Shown: positions 15,131 through 23,777, numbered from the stretch's first letter. The stretch is 64,000 bases of DNA from Pseudomonadota bacterium (GCA_021848825.1 JAJZTQ010000003.1:62001-126000); one strand, 5' to 3'. The notes: generated from the sequence alone by a model not told the origin. Numbers and translations: made by a program.

Positions 15131-16126
15131 ATGACGGTTGAACATCCTTTTGCACAATACATCAAGACGCTCGGCAAAGGCAGGCATGGCTCCCGTGCGC
15201 TCACGAAGGAAGAGGCAGAAGGGGCGATGAGCATGATCCTCGCCGGGGAAGTCGAACCCGTCCAGCTGGGTGCTTTCCTGATGCTGCTCCGGGTGAAGGA
15301 GGAGACGGCGGAAGAACTCGCCGGTTTCGTTACGGCTGCGAGAAAATCGTTCGTGTTGCCCGAATCCTGCCCGAAAATCGATCTGGACTGGTCGAGCTAC
15401 GCAGGAAAGCGCAGGCAGCTTCCCTGGTATGTGCTTTCCGCATTGCTTCTCGCAGGCAATGGCATTTCCATCCTGATGCACGGCATGAAGGGCGGCGGGG
15501 ACAGGGTCCATACGGTGGATGCGCTGAAGTCTCTCGGCATATCCGCCTCTTCTTCCCTGAATGATGCCCTCGAGAAGGTGGGGAAGAAAGGCTTCGCATT
15601 CTTGGGCTTCGATGTCTTGAGCCCCAAACTGCAGCAGATCATGGACCTGAGGCCGCTTTTCGGGCTCAGGTCGCCCGTCCACACCATCGCGAGGATGCTG
15701 AACCCTGCCCATGCATCCCTTTCGTTTCAGGGCATCTTCCATCCTGGCTACCTCGATTCTCATCAGCAGGCAGGCAAGCTGCTGGAAGAAAACATGGTCG
15801 TCTTCAAGGGCGAAGGCGGGGAGGCGGAGCGAAATCCCGATCTCGCCTGCAAGGTGAGGACAGTATTGGGCGGCGAAATGAAGGAAGAGGAGTGGCCCGC
15901 CCTTTTCGCGATAAGGCATGTCAAGGACGAGGAAATGGACGTGTCGCGCCTTTCGAAACTGTGGCGCGGCGAGATAGACGACGAATTCGGGAAAATGAGC
16001 GTGATCGGCACGGCGGCCATCGCATTGAAGGCGATTGAGGACCTTGGCACGATGGAAGAAGCCGAAGCAATGGCGGAAGAATGGTGGGAAAGACGCGACA
16101 AGGCGGGCCTCGGGAGGTTCGCCTGA
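15131..16126 (+). CDS. ybiB: TrpD2/YbiB family protein (anthranilate phosphoribosyltransferase-like)
   Basis: A 331-residue protein of the glycosyltransferase family 3 fold related to TrpD. It shows the N-terminal helical part (LTKEEAEGAMSMILAGEVEPVQLGAFLMLLRVK) and the core with LLAGNGISILMHGMKGGGDRV. The family member YbiB from E. coli binds nucleic acids and has lost the TrpD reaction, so this is probably not a tryptophan enzyme. GAGAGA precedes the ATG. The stop overlaps the cysG start by one base (TGATG), so it is in one operon with cysG, a common arrangement in related bacteria. Confidence 0.85.
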   Translation: MTVEHPFAQYIKTLGKGRHGSRALTKEEAEGAMSMILAGEVEPVQLGAFLMLLRVKEETAEELAGFVTAARKSFVLPESCPKIDLDWSSYAGKRRQLPWYVLSALLLAGNGISILMHGMKGGGDRVHTVDALKSLGISASSSLNDALEKVGKKGFAFLGFDVLSPKLQQIMDLRPLFGLRSPVHTIARMLNPAHASLSFQGIFHPGYLDSHQQAGKLLEENMVVFKGEGGEAERNPDLACKVRTVLGGEMKEEEWPALFAIRHVKDEEMDVSRLSKLWRGEIDDEFGKMSVIGTAAIALKAIEDLGTMEEAEAMAEEWWERRDKAGLGRFA

Positions 16127-17493
16127 TGGATTTCTTTCCCATTTTTCTCAATCTCGGGAACAAGCGGTGCCTCGTCGTGGGTGGAGGGGAAGTTGCAGTC
16201 AGAAAGGTTTCCGTTCTGCTCCAGTCAGGTGCGAAGGTCACCGTCGTTTCGCCCGAACTCTGCTCTGAACTGAAAAAGCTTGAAATAGACTATATCCGGG
16301 AGAAATTTTCGGAAGCAAGACTGGAAGGGATGACCCTTGTCATCGCCGCAACGGATGACAGGGAAGTCAATGTCCAGGTCTCGAACGCTGCGAAGAAACG
16401 GAATATTCCCGTCAATGTGGTCGACAATCCCGATCTGTGCAGCTTCGTCATGCCTTCGATTCTGGACCGGTCTCCGCTCATCGTCGCCTTTTCCACGGGC
16501 GGCGCCTCTCCGGTCCTGGCCCGCCTCTTGCGAGCCAGATTCGAATCGCTGATTCCTGAAGGCTATGGCAGGCTCGCCGCTTTCGCTTCACGCTTTCGGG
16601 AAAAGGTCAAACAGAAGATAACGAAGCCCTCTGACAGGCGGATATTCTGGGAAGATGTATTCGAGGGAAGGGTGGCTGAGAAGGTGTTCCTCGGAGATGA
16701 AAAGAAGGCCGAAGCGATCCTCGATGAAATGATGGAAAGGAAGGATACGCATCAGGGAGAAGTCTATCTCGTTGGGGCGGGGCCTGGCGACCCTGATCTC
16801 CTGACATTCAGGGCATTGAGGCTGATGCACAAGGCCGATGTCGTGCTCTACGACAACCTCGTGTCGAAGCCGATACTCGAGATGACCAGGCGCGATGCGA
16901 CGAGGATCTATGTCGGCAAGAAAAAGAGCGACCATGCGATGCCGCAGGAGGAGATAAACGAACTCCTGGTGAGGCTCGCCAAGGAAGGAAAGCGGGTATT
17001 GCGCCTGAAGGGGGGGGATCCCTTCATCTTCGGCAGGGGCGGGGAGGAAATCGAGAAGCTCTCCGAGAACGCCGTGCCTTTCCAGGTGGTGCCGGGCATC
17101 ACCGCAGCTTCAGGCGTTTCGAGCTATGCGGGCATCCCGCTCACCCATCGCGACCATGCCCAGTCCTGCGTCTTCGTCACAGGGCATCTGAAGGACAACA
17201 GCATGGACCTCGACTGGGAAATGCTGGCAAGACCCAGGCAGACCGTGGTGGTCTACATGGGGCTGACGGGAATAGACCACCTCTGTTCGAAGCTCATCGA
17301 GCACGGCCTTGCGCCGACTACGCCGGCAGCAGTGGTTCAGCAGGGCACGACCCGCAACCAGAAGGTGGTCACAGGAACGCTTGCAAACCTTCCGGATGTC
17401 GCCAGGACAGCGAATCTGACTCCGCCGACCCTGATCATCGTCGGGGGCGTGGTCAGCCTCAGGGAAAAGCTTTCCTGGTTCGAACCGAATTGA
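16126..17493 (+). CDS. cysG: Sirohaem synthase CysG
   Basis: Trifunctional enzyme that converts uroporphyrinogen III to sirohaem. The 455-residue protein has an N-terminal NAD-dependent precorrin-2 dehydrogenase/ferrochelatase part ([14 protein letters not shown] at about 15-28; [10 protein letters not shown] at about 77) and a C-terminal methyltransferase part starting at about residue 215 ([44 protein letters not shown]). Both halves are full length. GGGAGG lies 9 bp before the ATG at 16126. Sirohaem serves sulfite and nitrite reductases, fitting the sulfur metabolism around it. Confidence 0.96.
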   Translation: MDFFPIFLNLGNKRCLVVGGGEVAVRKVSVLLQSGAKVTVVSPELCSELKKLEIDYIREKFSEARLEGMTLVIAATDDREVNVQVSNAAKKRNIPVNVVDNPDLCSFVMPSILDRSPLIVAFSTGGASPVLARLLRARFESLIPEGYGRLAAFASRFREKVKQKITKPSDRRIFWEDVFEGRVAEKVFLGDEKKAEAILDEMMERKDTHQGEVYLVGAGPGDPDLLTFRALRLMHKADVVLYDNLVSKPILEMTRRDATRIYVGKKKSDHAMPQEEINELLVRLAKEGKRVLRLKGGDPFIFGRGGEEIEKLSENAVPFQVVPGITAASGVSSYAGIPLTHRDHAQSCVFVTGHLKDNSMDLDWEMLARPRQTVVVYMGLTGIDHLCSKLIEHGLAPTTPAAVVQQGTTRNQKVVTGTLANLPDVARTANLTPPTLIIVGGVVSLREKLSWFEPN

Positions 17494-18218
17494 CGGAGAG
17501 GATCAGGCTTTCCAAGCTGATGTCGGAGAGGGGGATCGCTTCTCGGCGCGAGGCGGATCATTTCATCTCGATGGGATGGGTCGCTGTCGACGGGCAGAAA
17601 ATCACCGAACTCGGCACGAAGGTGGACCCTTCTTGCGAGATAGCGCTCTCGAAAGACGCCAGGAAGGAAAAGCCCGTCACCATTTTGCTCAACAAGCCGA
17701 TCGGTTATGTCTCGGGTCAGCCTGAAAAGGGATACAAGGCCGCAATATCGCTGATCTCCGAATCTTCCAGATATCGGGAGGATAAATCGAGAACCAAATT
17801 CCAGCCGGGGCAATTGAAGGGGCTTGCGCCTGCGGGAAGGCTGGACATCGATTCGACCGGCCTTCTCGTTTTCACCCAGGACGGCAGGATCGCCAAGCTC
17901 CTGATCGGGGAAAACTCGGAGATCGAGAAGGAATATCTCGTCAGGGTGGAAGGAAAGCCGGTCGAAAACGCCATCGGACTGCTCAATCATGGCCTTTCCC
18001 TGGATGGAAAGGCATTGAAGCCCGCCAGGGTTTTCCGGCAGAACGAAGACCAGCTGAGGTTCATTCTGAGGGAAGGAAAAAAGCGCCAGATCAGGAGGAT
18101 GTGCGAGCTGGTCGGGCTGAAGGTGACAGGACTCAAGCGGGTCAGGGTGGGAAAGGTGAAGCTTTCCGATCTGCCATCGGGGCAATGGCGCTACCTCGAG
18201 GAAAATGAATCCTTCTAG
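17490..18218 (+). CDS. RsuA/RluF-family pseudouridine synthase
   Basis: A 242-residue rRNA pseudouridine synthase. It has an N-terminal S4 RNA-binding domain ([21 protein letters not shown] at about 6-26) and the catalytic aspartate in [18 protein letters not shown] at about 115-132. The C-terminal [16 protein letters not shown] motif is typical. It resembles RluF most, which modifies 23S rRNA U2604, but RsuA or RluE cannot be excluded. A TTG start at 17490 overlaps the cysG stop by four bases (TTGA). The stop lies 13 bp inside the next gene. Confidence 0.88.
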   Translation: MTERIRLSKLMSERGIASRREADHFISMGWVAVDGQKITELGTKVDPSCEIALSKDARKEKPVTILLNKPIGYVSGQPEKGYKAAISLISESSRYREDKSRTKFQPGQLKGLAPAGRLDIDSTGLLVFTQDGRIAKLLIGENSEIEKEYLVRVEGKPVENAIGLLNHGLSLDGKALKPARVFRQNEDQLRFILREGKKRQIRRMCELVGLKVTGLKRVRVGKVKLSDLPSGQWRYLEENESF

Positions 18219-19533
18219 GGATCTTGCCGAAATCTATGACGCCGCGATCGCGGCAGTCGATCCTTTTCAAGCCGTCAGTAATGCACTGAAAATCGAAGGT
18301 GACAGCCTTTCAGTTTCGGGGGCGGTTCATGACCTTTCGAGATTCGAAAGCATGATCGTCGTCGGCGCAGGAAAAGCTTCGGGAAAAATGGCGAAGGCGG
18401 TGGAGAAGGTTCTGGGCTCGAGAATTTCGAAAGGGCTCGTGATCGTCAAGGCAGGATATCGTGTCGATCTCGAAATCGTTGAAGAAGTGGAAGCATCCCA
18501 TCCCGTGCCGGATGCCGCCGGAATGGAAGGGACCCTTCGCATCCTCGATCTCGTGAAAAATGCGGATGAAAAGACGCTGATCATCTTTTTGCTTTCTGGC
18601 GGCGCTTCTTCGCTCCTGGTGCTTCCAAGTGATGATTTGACTCTGGAAGAAAAACAGGAGGCGACATCCCTTCTGCTGAAATGCGGCGCCACGATAGAAG
18701 AGGTCAATTCGGTGAGAAAGCATCTTTCGAAAGTGAAGGGAGGAAGGCTTGCGGAGGCGGCTTTTCCTGCCGCCATGCTGACCTTCATCGTGTCCGATGT
18801 CATCGGCGACAGACTGGATGTCATCGGATCAGGTCCGACTGTTCAGGACGATTCCAGTTTTTCCGACGCCCTTGCCGTCATCAAGAAATACGGCCTTCTT
18901 GAGGCGATGCCGGAAAACGTGTTGCTTCATCTGGAAAAAGGGGTGGCATGCAACGACAAAGAAACGAAGCCTGAAAATGTCGAAAATTTCATCGTCGCAA
19001 GCAATAGGGTTGCGCTCGAGGCGGCAAAGGAAAAGGCGAAAAGGCTGGGATACGATGTCGAATTGATTTCGTCTTCCCTCCAGGGCGAGGCGAAGGAAGC
19101 AGCCGGATTCCTCGCTGGCATCGCGCAGCAGAGGATGAAAAAAATCAGGACGCCGTATTGTCTGCTTTCAGGAGGCGAAACCACGGTCAGGGTCAATGGC
19201 ACGGGGAAAGGGGGGAGAAGCCAGGAGCTTGCGCTTTCATTCGCTCTCGCGATCGAGGGTATTGGAGGCATCACGCTTCTTTCCGCCGGAACCGACGGAA
19301 CGGATGGCCCGACCGATGCGGCGGGCGCCATGGTCGATGGTGAAACCTGCAGATCGGCAAGAAGACTGGGACTCGATCCAGCACGTTTCCTGCAGGAAAA
19401 CGATTCCTATCGCTTCTTCGACGGACTCGACAGGCTTTCAGGCAAGAGAAGTCATTTCAAGCCGGGGCAGACGGGAACGAATGTGATGGACATCCAGGTC
19501 ATCCTGCTCGAGCCGAATTTGCAGCAGCCCTAG
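18205..19533 (+). CDS. gckA: Glycerate 2-kinase (GckA/TtuD, MOFRL family)
   Basis: ATP-dependent kinase that makes 2-phosphoglycerate from glycerate, formerly called hydroxypyruvate reductase TtuD. The 442-residue protein has the N-terminal DUF4147 domain ([16 protein letters not shown] at about 51; [10 protein letters not shown] at about 130; [17 protein letters not shown] at about 167) and the C-terminal MOFRL domain ([40 protein letters not shown]). The start overlaps the preceding gene by 14 bp. The stop overlaps the convergent atpC stop by 4 bp. It would serve photorespiration-like or glyoxylate salvage carbon. Confidence 0.9.
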   Translation: MNPSRDLAEIYDAAIAAVDPFQAVSNALKIEGDSLSVSGAVHDLSRFESMIVVGAGKASGKMAKAVEKVLGSRISKGLVIVKAGYRVDLEIVEEVEASHPVPDAAGMEGTLRILDLVKNADEKTLIIFLLSGGASSLLVLPSDDLTLEEKQEATSLLLKCGATIEEVNSVRKHLSKVKGGRLAEAAFPAAMLTFIVSDVIGDRLDVIGSGPTVQDDSSFSDALAVIKKYGLLEAMPENVLLHLEKGVACNDKETKPENVENFIVASNRVALEAAKEKAKRLGYDVELISSSLQGEAKEAAGFLAGIAQQRMKKIRTPYCLLSGGETTVRVNGTGKGGRSQELALSFALAIEGIGGITLLSAGTDGTDGPTDAAGAMVDGETCRSARRLGLDPARFLQENDSYRFFDGLDRLSGKRSHFKPGQTGTNVMDIQVILLEPNLQQP

Positions 19534-19955
19534 ACCCTCTGCTTCCTGTGCTTCAACTGCTGAAGACCCTGCAGATCCCTGAAAGCCCTGGCGAGATCCG
19601 CCTCGATCTTCGCATATTCGAGCGCAGTCACGCGGTTCTTCATGGTTTCGTCCACCTTTTTCTGTTCAATCGGGAGGTTACCCATTTCTTCCTCGGGCAG
19701 GGCGAGATCCGAAAGGATGGTGATCCTCCTAGGCTGGACTTCGAGTATCCCGCTCGAGATGTAGATCGTTTCCTCGTCAATTCTGTCCGGGAGCCTGAGC
19801 CTGACGGCGCCTGATTTCAGCCTCGATATGAAGGGCGCATGCCCGGGATAGATGCCGACTTCGCCCAGTTCGGCCGGCACTGCGACGAATTCCGCCAGGC
19901 CTGAGAAGATCGATTTCTCTATGCTGACGATTTCCACCTGAACGGTCATGGCCAT
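19530..19955 (-). CDS. atpC: ATP synthase F1 epsilon subunit
   Basis: Stalk subunit that couples and inhibits F1 rotation. The 141-residue protein has the beta-sandwich part (VEIVSIEKSIFSGLAEFVAVPAELGEVGIYPGHAPF-type sequence) and the C-terminal helical hairpin. The length is standard. It follows atpG by 11 bp with no atpD between them, which is not the normal order (atpG-atpD-atpC). The stop overlaps that of gckA on the other strand. Confidence 0.93.
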   Translation of the reverse strand: MAMTVQVEIVSIEKSIFSGLAEFVAVPAELGEVGIYPGHAPFISRLKSGAVRLRLPDRIDEETIYISSGILEVQPRRITILSDLALPEEEMGNLPIEQKKVDETMKNRVTALEYAKIEADLARAFRDLQGLQQLKHRKQRV

Positions 19956-19966
19956 GGCAATATTCC

Positions 19967-20830
19967 TTAAACGGCTGAAGCGCCTGAGATGATCTCGGTG
20001 ATTTCTTCAGTGATCGCAGCCTGCCTTGTCTTGTGATAGATCTGCTGCAGTTCTTCTATCACATGACCCGCATTGTCGGATGCCGCCTTCATTGCGACCA
20101 TTCTCGCTCCCTGTTCGGATGCCATGTTTTCCGCGACGGCGAGATAGATCTGCGCCTCGATATACCTTCTCAGCATTTCGTCCACGATGATTTTGGCATC
20201 GGGCTCGTAAATGTAGTCCCAGTATCCGGTAGGGCCGCCAAGGTTTTCCCCCTTGATCGGAAGAAGCTGGTCCATCACCGGTCTGTGGGTGATGGTGTTG
20301 TGGAATTTCGTATAGCAGATGAAAACGGCATCGAGCTTTCCGTCCCTGTAGGCATGGAGAATGGTTCTGGACGGGCCTGCGAGCTGTTCCATCCTGGGCG
20401 TGTCGCCCAGGCCGACTGCGTGGGAGACGATGTTCGACCCCATTCTCCTCATGAAGCCGTATCCTTTCGCGCCGAGCGTGCAGACATCGATATCGCTTTT
20501 CTGCCCCGACCATCGCTTCATGTGCGCGAGGACCAGGCGGAATGCATTGCTGTTCAACGCGCCGCACATGCCCTTGTCGGACGTGACAAGCAGCAGCCCG
20601 ACCCTGCGGTTGCCGTTCCTTTCGATCAGGTAGGGGGACTTGTATTCGGGGTGGGCGCAGCTCATGTGGGCTGAAACGTTCCTGATCTTTTCGCCATAGG
20701 GTCTTGCCGCATTCATGCAGTCCCTCACCTTCCGTATCTTGGATTGGGCCACCATTTCCATGGCATGGGTCAGCTTCCTGAGATTCTGGACCGTGCTGAT
20801 CTTGCCGCGGATTTCCTGAAGGCTTGCCAT
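19967..20830 (-). CDS. atpG: ATP synthase F1 gamma subunit
   Basis: Central rotor shaft of F1. The 287-residue protein has full length and both terminal coiled-coil helices: IRGKISTVQNLRKLTHAMEM at the start and KTRQAAITEEITEIISGASA at the end. VTSDKGMCGALN at about 82-93 corresponds to the usual VTTDKGLCGGLN. Sequence departs from the commonest betaproteobacterial gamma at several conserved positions. No atpA lies upstream and no atpD downstream, so this is a detached atpG-atpC pair. GGGG at about -9 precedes the ATG. Confidence 0.93.
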   Translation of the reverse strand: MASLQEIRGKISTVQNLRKLTHAMEMVAQSKIRKVRDCMNAARPYGEKIRNVSAHMSCAHPEYKSPYLIERNGNRRVGLLLVTSDKGMCGALNSNAFRLVLAHMKRWSGQKSDIDVCTLGAKGYGFMRRMGSNIVSHAVGLGDTPRMEQLAGPSRTILHAYRDGKLDAVFICYTKFHNTITHRPVMDQLLPIKGENLGGPTGYWDYIYEPDAKIIVDEMLRRYIEAQIYLAVAENMASEQGARMVAMKAASDNAGHVIEELQQIYHKTRQAAITEEITEIISGASAV

Positions 20831-21185
20831 GCTAGCCCCACAGCAAAAGATCGCTGTTCTTTTCCCGGCTACACTCTCCGGGCTCGTTTGCCGACTTGTC
20901 GTTCCGGTTTCGGTTGGATGTGCTGATCATCGACTTTATTTTCTCCGAGCAACATTTCTTTTTCGTTAATTGAAGCATTCCGCCAATAGTTTGCCACAGG
21001 CACGAAGAAAGCGCGCAATGTCGGAAATTTTTACAGATTGCCGAGAGAACATCATGAAAATATGTTTATGGAAAGAATATTAAAATATAACTGACTGAAA
21101 TGTAAGAAACTGGTGTTTCAATATTGTTAACTGGCACGGATCATGCTTTTATGTTGCTAAGCATAATTTTGAAAGGGGATGGCAA
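20831..21185. other. AT-rich intergenic region between divergent atpG and PEP-CTERM gene
   Basis: 355 bp without a credible gene. The atpG side holds a short GC-rich inverted repeat (CCCGG..CCGGG near 20860-20885 on the minus strand) in the atpG leader. The PEP-CTERM side is strongly AT-rich and contains a sigma-54-type promoter. There is no remnant of atpA. Confidence 0.7.
21132..21147 (+). promoter_or_regulatory. Sigma-54 (RpoN) promoter of PEP-CTERM gene
   Basis: TGGCACG-GATC-ATGCT matches the consensus TGGCACG-N4-TTGCW with one mismatch, with GG (21133-21134) and GC (21145-21146) exactly ten bases apart. Transcription would begin near 21158, 28 bases before the ATG. An AAAGGGG ribosome binding site follows at about 21171-21177. 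Confidence 0.75.
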
Positions 21186-21737
21186 ATGAAGAATCTGCTT
21201 GGCGTTTTGGCTTTCGGGCTGTTGAGCGCAAATATCGCGCACGCGAATCTTCTCACCAACGGGGGATTCGAGACGGGGAATTTCACTGGCTGGACGGTGA
21301 CTGATTCGAGTAACTATACCACAGTGGCGTCAACTGGAGCCTTTGGTTACAACTCGCAAAGCGGAAATTATTTTGCGTCACTCGGGGCCACGCCCAATCC
21401 CGGAACCGTTACCCAGAACGTTGCGACAGTTGCCGGCGGTACTTATTCCATCAGTTTCTGGCTGGCAAGTAATGGCCAGACGCCGAATTCGTTCAGCGTA
21501 TCATGGAACGGGTCGACGCTTCTGGATCTGACCAATATCGCGGTTCAGCCTTACACGCAATACACGCTCGAGGGAGTGGCTTCAGGAAGCACGAGCACGC
21601 TGACTTTCTCTGAAATGGACAACCCCAGCTATCTGGCCCTGGATTCGGTGAATGTCACGCGCGTGCCGGAACCTGCCGCTGTCGCGCTTTTCGGTATCGG
21701 GCTGTTAGGACTGGTGGCTGCCCGCCGGAAAAGCTGA
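21186..21737 (+). CDS. PEP-CTERM sorted surface/secreted protein
   Basis: A 183-residue secreted protein with a signal peptide (cleavage after AHA, about residue 20). Its body is low in charge, rich in Ser, Thr, Gly and Asn and beta in character (NLLTNGGFETGNFTGW, a carbohydrate-binding-like start). The C-terminus is the classical exosortase signal: VPEPAAVALFGIGLLGLVAARRKS-type, with the PEP motif, a hydrophobic stretch and a basic tail. Such proteins are processed by exosortase and associate with exopolysaccharide or biofilm matrix. No exosortase gene is in the window. A strong terminator follows. Confidence 0.92.
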   Translation: MKNLLGVLAFGLLSANIAHANLLTNGGFETGNFTGWTVTDSSNYTTVASTGAFGYNSQSGNYFASLGATPNPGTVTQNVATVAGGTYSISFWLASNGQTPNSFSVSWNGSTLLDLTNIAVQPYTQYTLEGVASGSTSTLTFSEMDNPSYLALDSVNVTRVPEPAAVALFGIGLLGLVAARRKS

Positions 21738-21755
21738 ACGATAATCGTGAACAAG

Positions 21756-21785
21756 AAAACGGAGCCATCAGGCTCCGTTTTCATT
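21756..21785 (+). terminator. Rho-independent terminator after PEP-CTERM gene
   Basis: An 11-bp perfect stem AAAACGGAGCC / GGCTCCGTTTT with an ATCA loop, T-rich on exit. It is placed 19 bp after the stop codon. Confidence 0.9.
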
Positions 21786-21837
21786 TGAGCCGGGCATTCG
21801 GTTCTGGCGGAGGCGGTGAGATTGTGCCGGTCTCGCC

Positions 21838-21897
21838 TCAAGCGATCCCGTCATCCCTTCGGGACCGTGCTGCGCGCGTCCTGCGGCGCCCTTCCAT
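21838..21897 (-). CDS. Arginine-rich mini-ORF, repeat copy 1
   Basis: 19 codons, seven of them arginine, start ATG at 21897, stop TGA. AGGAG at 21906-21910 lies 8 bases upstream of the ATG, an ideal ribosome site. It resembles the protamine-like Tpr peptide of the E. coli tyrT repeats in composition and position. Expression is unproven. Confidence 0.3.
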   Translation of the reverse strand: MEGRRRTRAARSRRDDGIA

Positions 21898-22018
21898 CGG
21901 TCGGGCTCCTGGTCGAACTCGATGAGTTCTCATCTCACCAGACAATTTGAGGAAGAATGCCGCTCTTCGCGCGGCGTTCTGGTTCTGGCGGAGGCGGTGA
22001 GATTGTGCCGGTCTCGCC

Positions 22019-22078
22019 TCAAGCGATCCCGTCATCCCTTCGGGACCGTGCTGCGCGCGTCCTGCGTCGCTCTCCCAT
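22019..22078 (-). CDS. Arginine-rich mini-ORF, repeat copy 2
   Basis: 19 codons, nearly identical to copy 1 (MGERRRTRAARSRRDDGIA) with the same AGGAG-N8-ATG signal. The coding length and arginines are kept although the DNA differs at some positions. Expression is unproven. Confidence 0.3.
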   Translation of the reverse strand: MGERRRTRAARSRRDDGIA

Positions 22079-22169
22079 CGGTCGGGCTCCTGGTGTGCCG
22101 AACTCGCTTTATTGCGATTCGGGCATCCCTTCGGGACCGCGCGTTGCGCGTCCTGCGTCGCCCTCCCAT
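22032..22169 (-). CDS. Arginine-rich mini-ORF, repeat copy 3 (longer)
   Basis: 45 codons, starting MGGRRRTRNARSRRDARIA and running on in a frame different from copy 2, which it overlaps. It lies in the sub-block nearest the tRNA and has the same AGGAG ribosome-site signal. Its extension reads through the repeat junction and is probably not selected. Confidence 0.25.
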   Translation of the reverse strand: MGGRRRTRNARSRRDARIAIKRVRHTRSPTDGRATQDARSTVPKG

Positions 22170-22257
22170 CGGTCGGGCTCCTGGTCGAACTCGATGAGTT
22201 CTCATCTCACCAGACAATTTGAGGAAGAATGCCGCTCTTCGCGCGGCGTTCTGGTTC

Positions 22258-22347
22258 TGGCGGAGGCGGTGAGATTCGAACTCACGGAAGGCTTGCACCT
22301 TCGCTGGTTTTCAAGACCAGTCCATTAAACCGCTCTGGCACACCTCC
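22258..22347 (-). tRNA. tRNA-Ser (anticodon UGA)
   Basis: 90 nt including encoded CCA. The acceptor stem GGAGGTG pairs with CGCCTCC (one G-U), and the T arm reads GAGTTCGAATCTC. The anticodon loop TTGAAAA gives anticodon TGA, reading UCA and related serine codons. The long variable arm is that of a class II tRNA. Downstream lies the repeat array that copies its last 19 nt. Confidence 0.96.
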
Positions 22348-22374
22348 TGCAGGGCTGATCATTATAGCGGAAAT

Positions 22375-23775
22375 TCAGGCGGTCAGCATTTTGTAGAGGT
22401 CGGCATAGGATTTCGCGCTGCTTTGCCAGTCGAAATTCCTTTCCATGCCGTTCATCTGGATTTTCCTGAACGACTCCTTTTCCCTGTAGCAACCTATTGC
22501 CCGGGAGATCGCATTGCGAAGCGGTTCGACTTCCGCCCTTTCGAACACGAACCCCGTTTCGCCGTCCCTCACGGAATCGGCGAGTCCTCCGGTTTTCCTG
22601 ACGACAGGCGGTGTGCCGTAGCGCATGCCGTACATCTGGTTGAGTCCGCATGGCTCGAAACGGGATGGCATCAGAAAAATGTCCGATCCAGCCATGACCT
22701 GGTGGGCGAGCGACTCGTCGTAACCTATCGAAGCCGCGCATCTTCCGGGATGCATTTTGGCAAGATTCAGGAAATTCTGTTCGAATTCCCGATCGCCGCT
22801 TCCCAGGACGGCGATCTGTGCGCCCTGTGCGACAAGCCAGTCGGCGCATGCGGCGACCAGGTCGAGGCCCTTCTGGTAAGTGAGGCGGCTGACGACGCCG
22901 AGAAGAGGGGCGTCGTCTTTTTGTTCGAGGCCGAGGCGCAGCTGCAGTTCGCGCTTGATTCCGATTTTCGAGTCGAGACTGGCGGCATCGTAATTCACGT
23001 TCAGGTAGGGATCCTTTTCCGGGTTCCATTCCGAGAGGTCTATCCCGTTCAGGATGCCGTAGACCTCGTTCTTTCTCGAACGCAGCAGTCCATCCATGCC
23101 GCATCCCATTTCCGGCGTCTGGATTTCGAGGGCATAGGAGGGGCTCACGGTCGTGATGGTGTTGCAATAGTAAAGCCCCGCCTTCAGGAAGGAGAAATGA
23201 CCATGGAATTCGACGCCGTGCATGGCGTAGGCATAGGCCGGAAGGCCCAGTCTCGCGACCCAGTCCGGCGAAAAATTGCCCTGGAATGCGAGGTTGTGTA
23301 CGGTCATCAGGCTCTTCGCCTTCGAGCCCGAAAAGTGCATGAAGGCCGGAGCGAGCCCGCTCTGCCAGTCGTTGCCGTGAACGATTTCCGGCTTCCATGC
23401 AACAGGCGAATTTTCCGAGGCGAGCAGCGCGGCCGTTTTCGAGAGCAGACCGAAACGGGAGGCATTGTCGGGCCAGTCGACGCCCTGATCGTTGAGATAA
23501 GGATTGCCGCTTCGCCAGTAAAGCTCAGGGTGGTCTATGGCGAAAACAGGCACATCGGTATCCGGCATTTTTCCGCAAACCAGCTGTCCTGAAGGAAGGC
23601 TCGCGCATTCGACGGCCTCTTTCATTCCCGAAAGTACCCTTGGATAGCCCGGCACGAGGATGCGGATGTCGATGTCGAGCGACTGCAGCGCAGCAGGAAG
23701 AGAGGCGCTGACGTCGGCAAGTCCTCCGGTCTTGATGAGCGGATGGATTTCGGACGTGACGAAGAGGATGCGCAT
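22375..23775 (-). CDS. glgA: Glycogen synthase GlgA
   Basis: ADP-glucose-dependent GT5 glycogen synthase. The 466-residue protein has the N-terminal nucleotide-sugar loop KTGGLADV at about 15-22, HGNDWQSGL at about 134 and the C-terminal retaining-GT motif FLMPSRFEPCGLNQMYGMRYGTPPVV. The start at 23775 gives the canonical MRILFVTSEIHPL. It is the last gene of the minus-strand glgB-pgi-glgA operon, 2 bp after the pgi stop. The tRNA-Ser follows 27 bp downstream. Confidence 0.96.
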   Translation of the reverse strand: MRILFVTSEIHPLIKTGGLADVSASLPAALQSLDIDIRILVPGYPRVLSGMKEAVECASLPSGQLVCGKMPDTDVPVFAIDHPELYWRSGNPYLNDQGVDWPDNASRFGLLSKTAALLASENSPVAWKPEIVHGNDWQSGLAPAFMHFSGSKAKSLMTVHNLAFQGNFSPDWVARLGLPAYAYAMHGVEFHGHFSFLKAGLYYCNTITTVSPSYALEIQTPEMGCGMDGLLRSRKNEVYGILNGIDLSEWNPEKDPYLNVNYDAASLDSKIGIKRELQLRLGLEQKDDAPLLGVVSRLTYQKGLDLVAACADWLVAQGAQIAVLGSGDREFEQNFLNLAKMHPGRCAASIGYDESLAHQVMAGSDIFLMPSRFEPCGLNQMYGMRYGTPPVVRKTGGLADSVRDGETGFVFERAEVEPLRNAISRAIGCYREKESFRKIQMNGMERNFDWQSSAKSYADLYKMLTA

Positions 23776-23777
23776 GC

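Larger units (their letters stand above)
21805..22257 (-). repeat. rtT-like tandem repeat array downstream of tRNA-Ser
   Basis: Reading with the tRNA (minus strand), the last 19 nt of tRNA-Ser (plus-strand positions 22258-22276) recur at 21986-22004 and 21805-21823, at distances of 272 and 181 bp. The 181-bp unit is repeated with few changes. The longer unit holds an extra block of about 91 bp, so the sub-block around CCAGGAGCCCGACCGATG occurs three times. Each copy carries a Shine-Dalgarno-like AGGAG and an arginine-rich mini-ORF. The layout closely resembles the E. coli tyrT locus, whose downstream repeats of about 178 bp each carry the tRNA 3' end (rtT RNA, tpr). There is no integrase nearby. 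Confidence 0.85.

Noticed and set aside
19530-20830. Part of an N-type (sodium) ATPase operon
   Set aside because: Those operons begin with atpD-atpC and end with atpA-atpG. A direct atpG-atpC order with no other subunit does not match.
21805-22257. CRISPR array
   Set aside because: Units are 181 and 272 bp, contain copies of a tRNA end and lack the short repeat/spacer alternation; there are no cas genes.
21805-22276. Attachment sites of an integrated element at tRNA-Ser
   Set aside because: The 19-nt copies could be att-like, but no integrase or mobile gene lies between or beside them, and the intervening DNA is itself a tandem repeat. The rtT-like explanation fits better.
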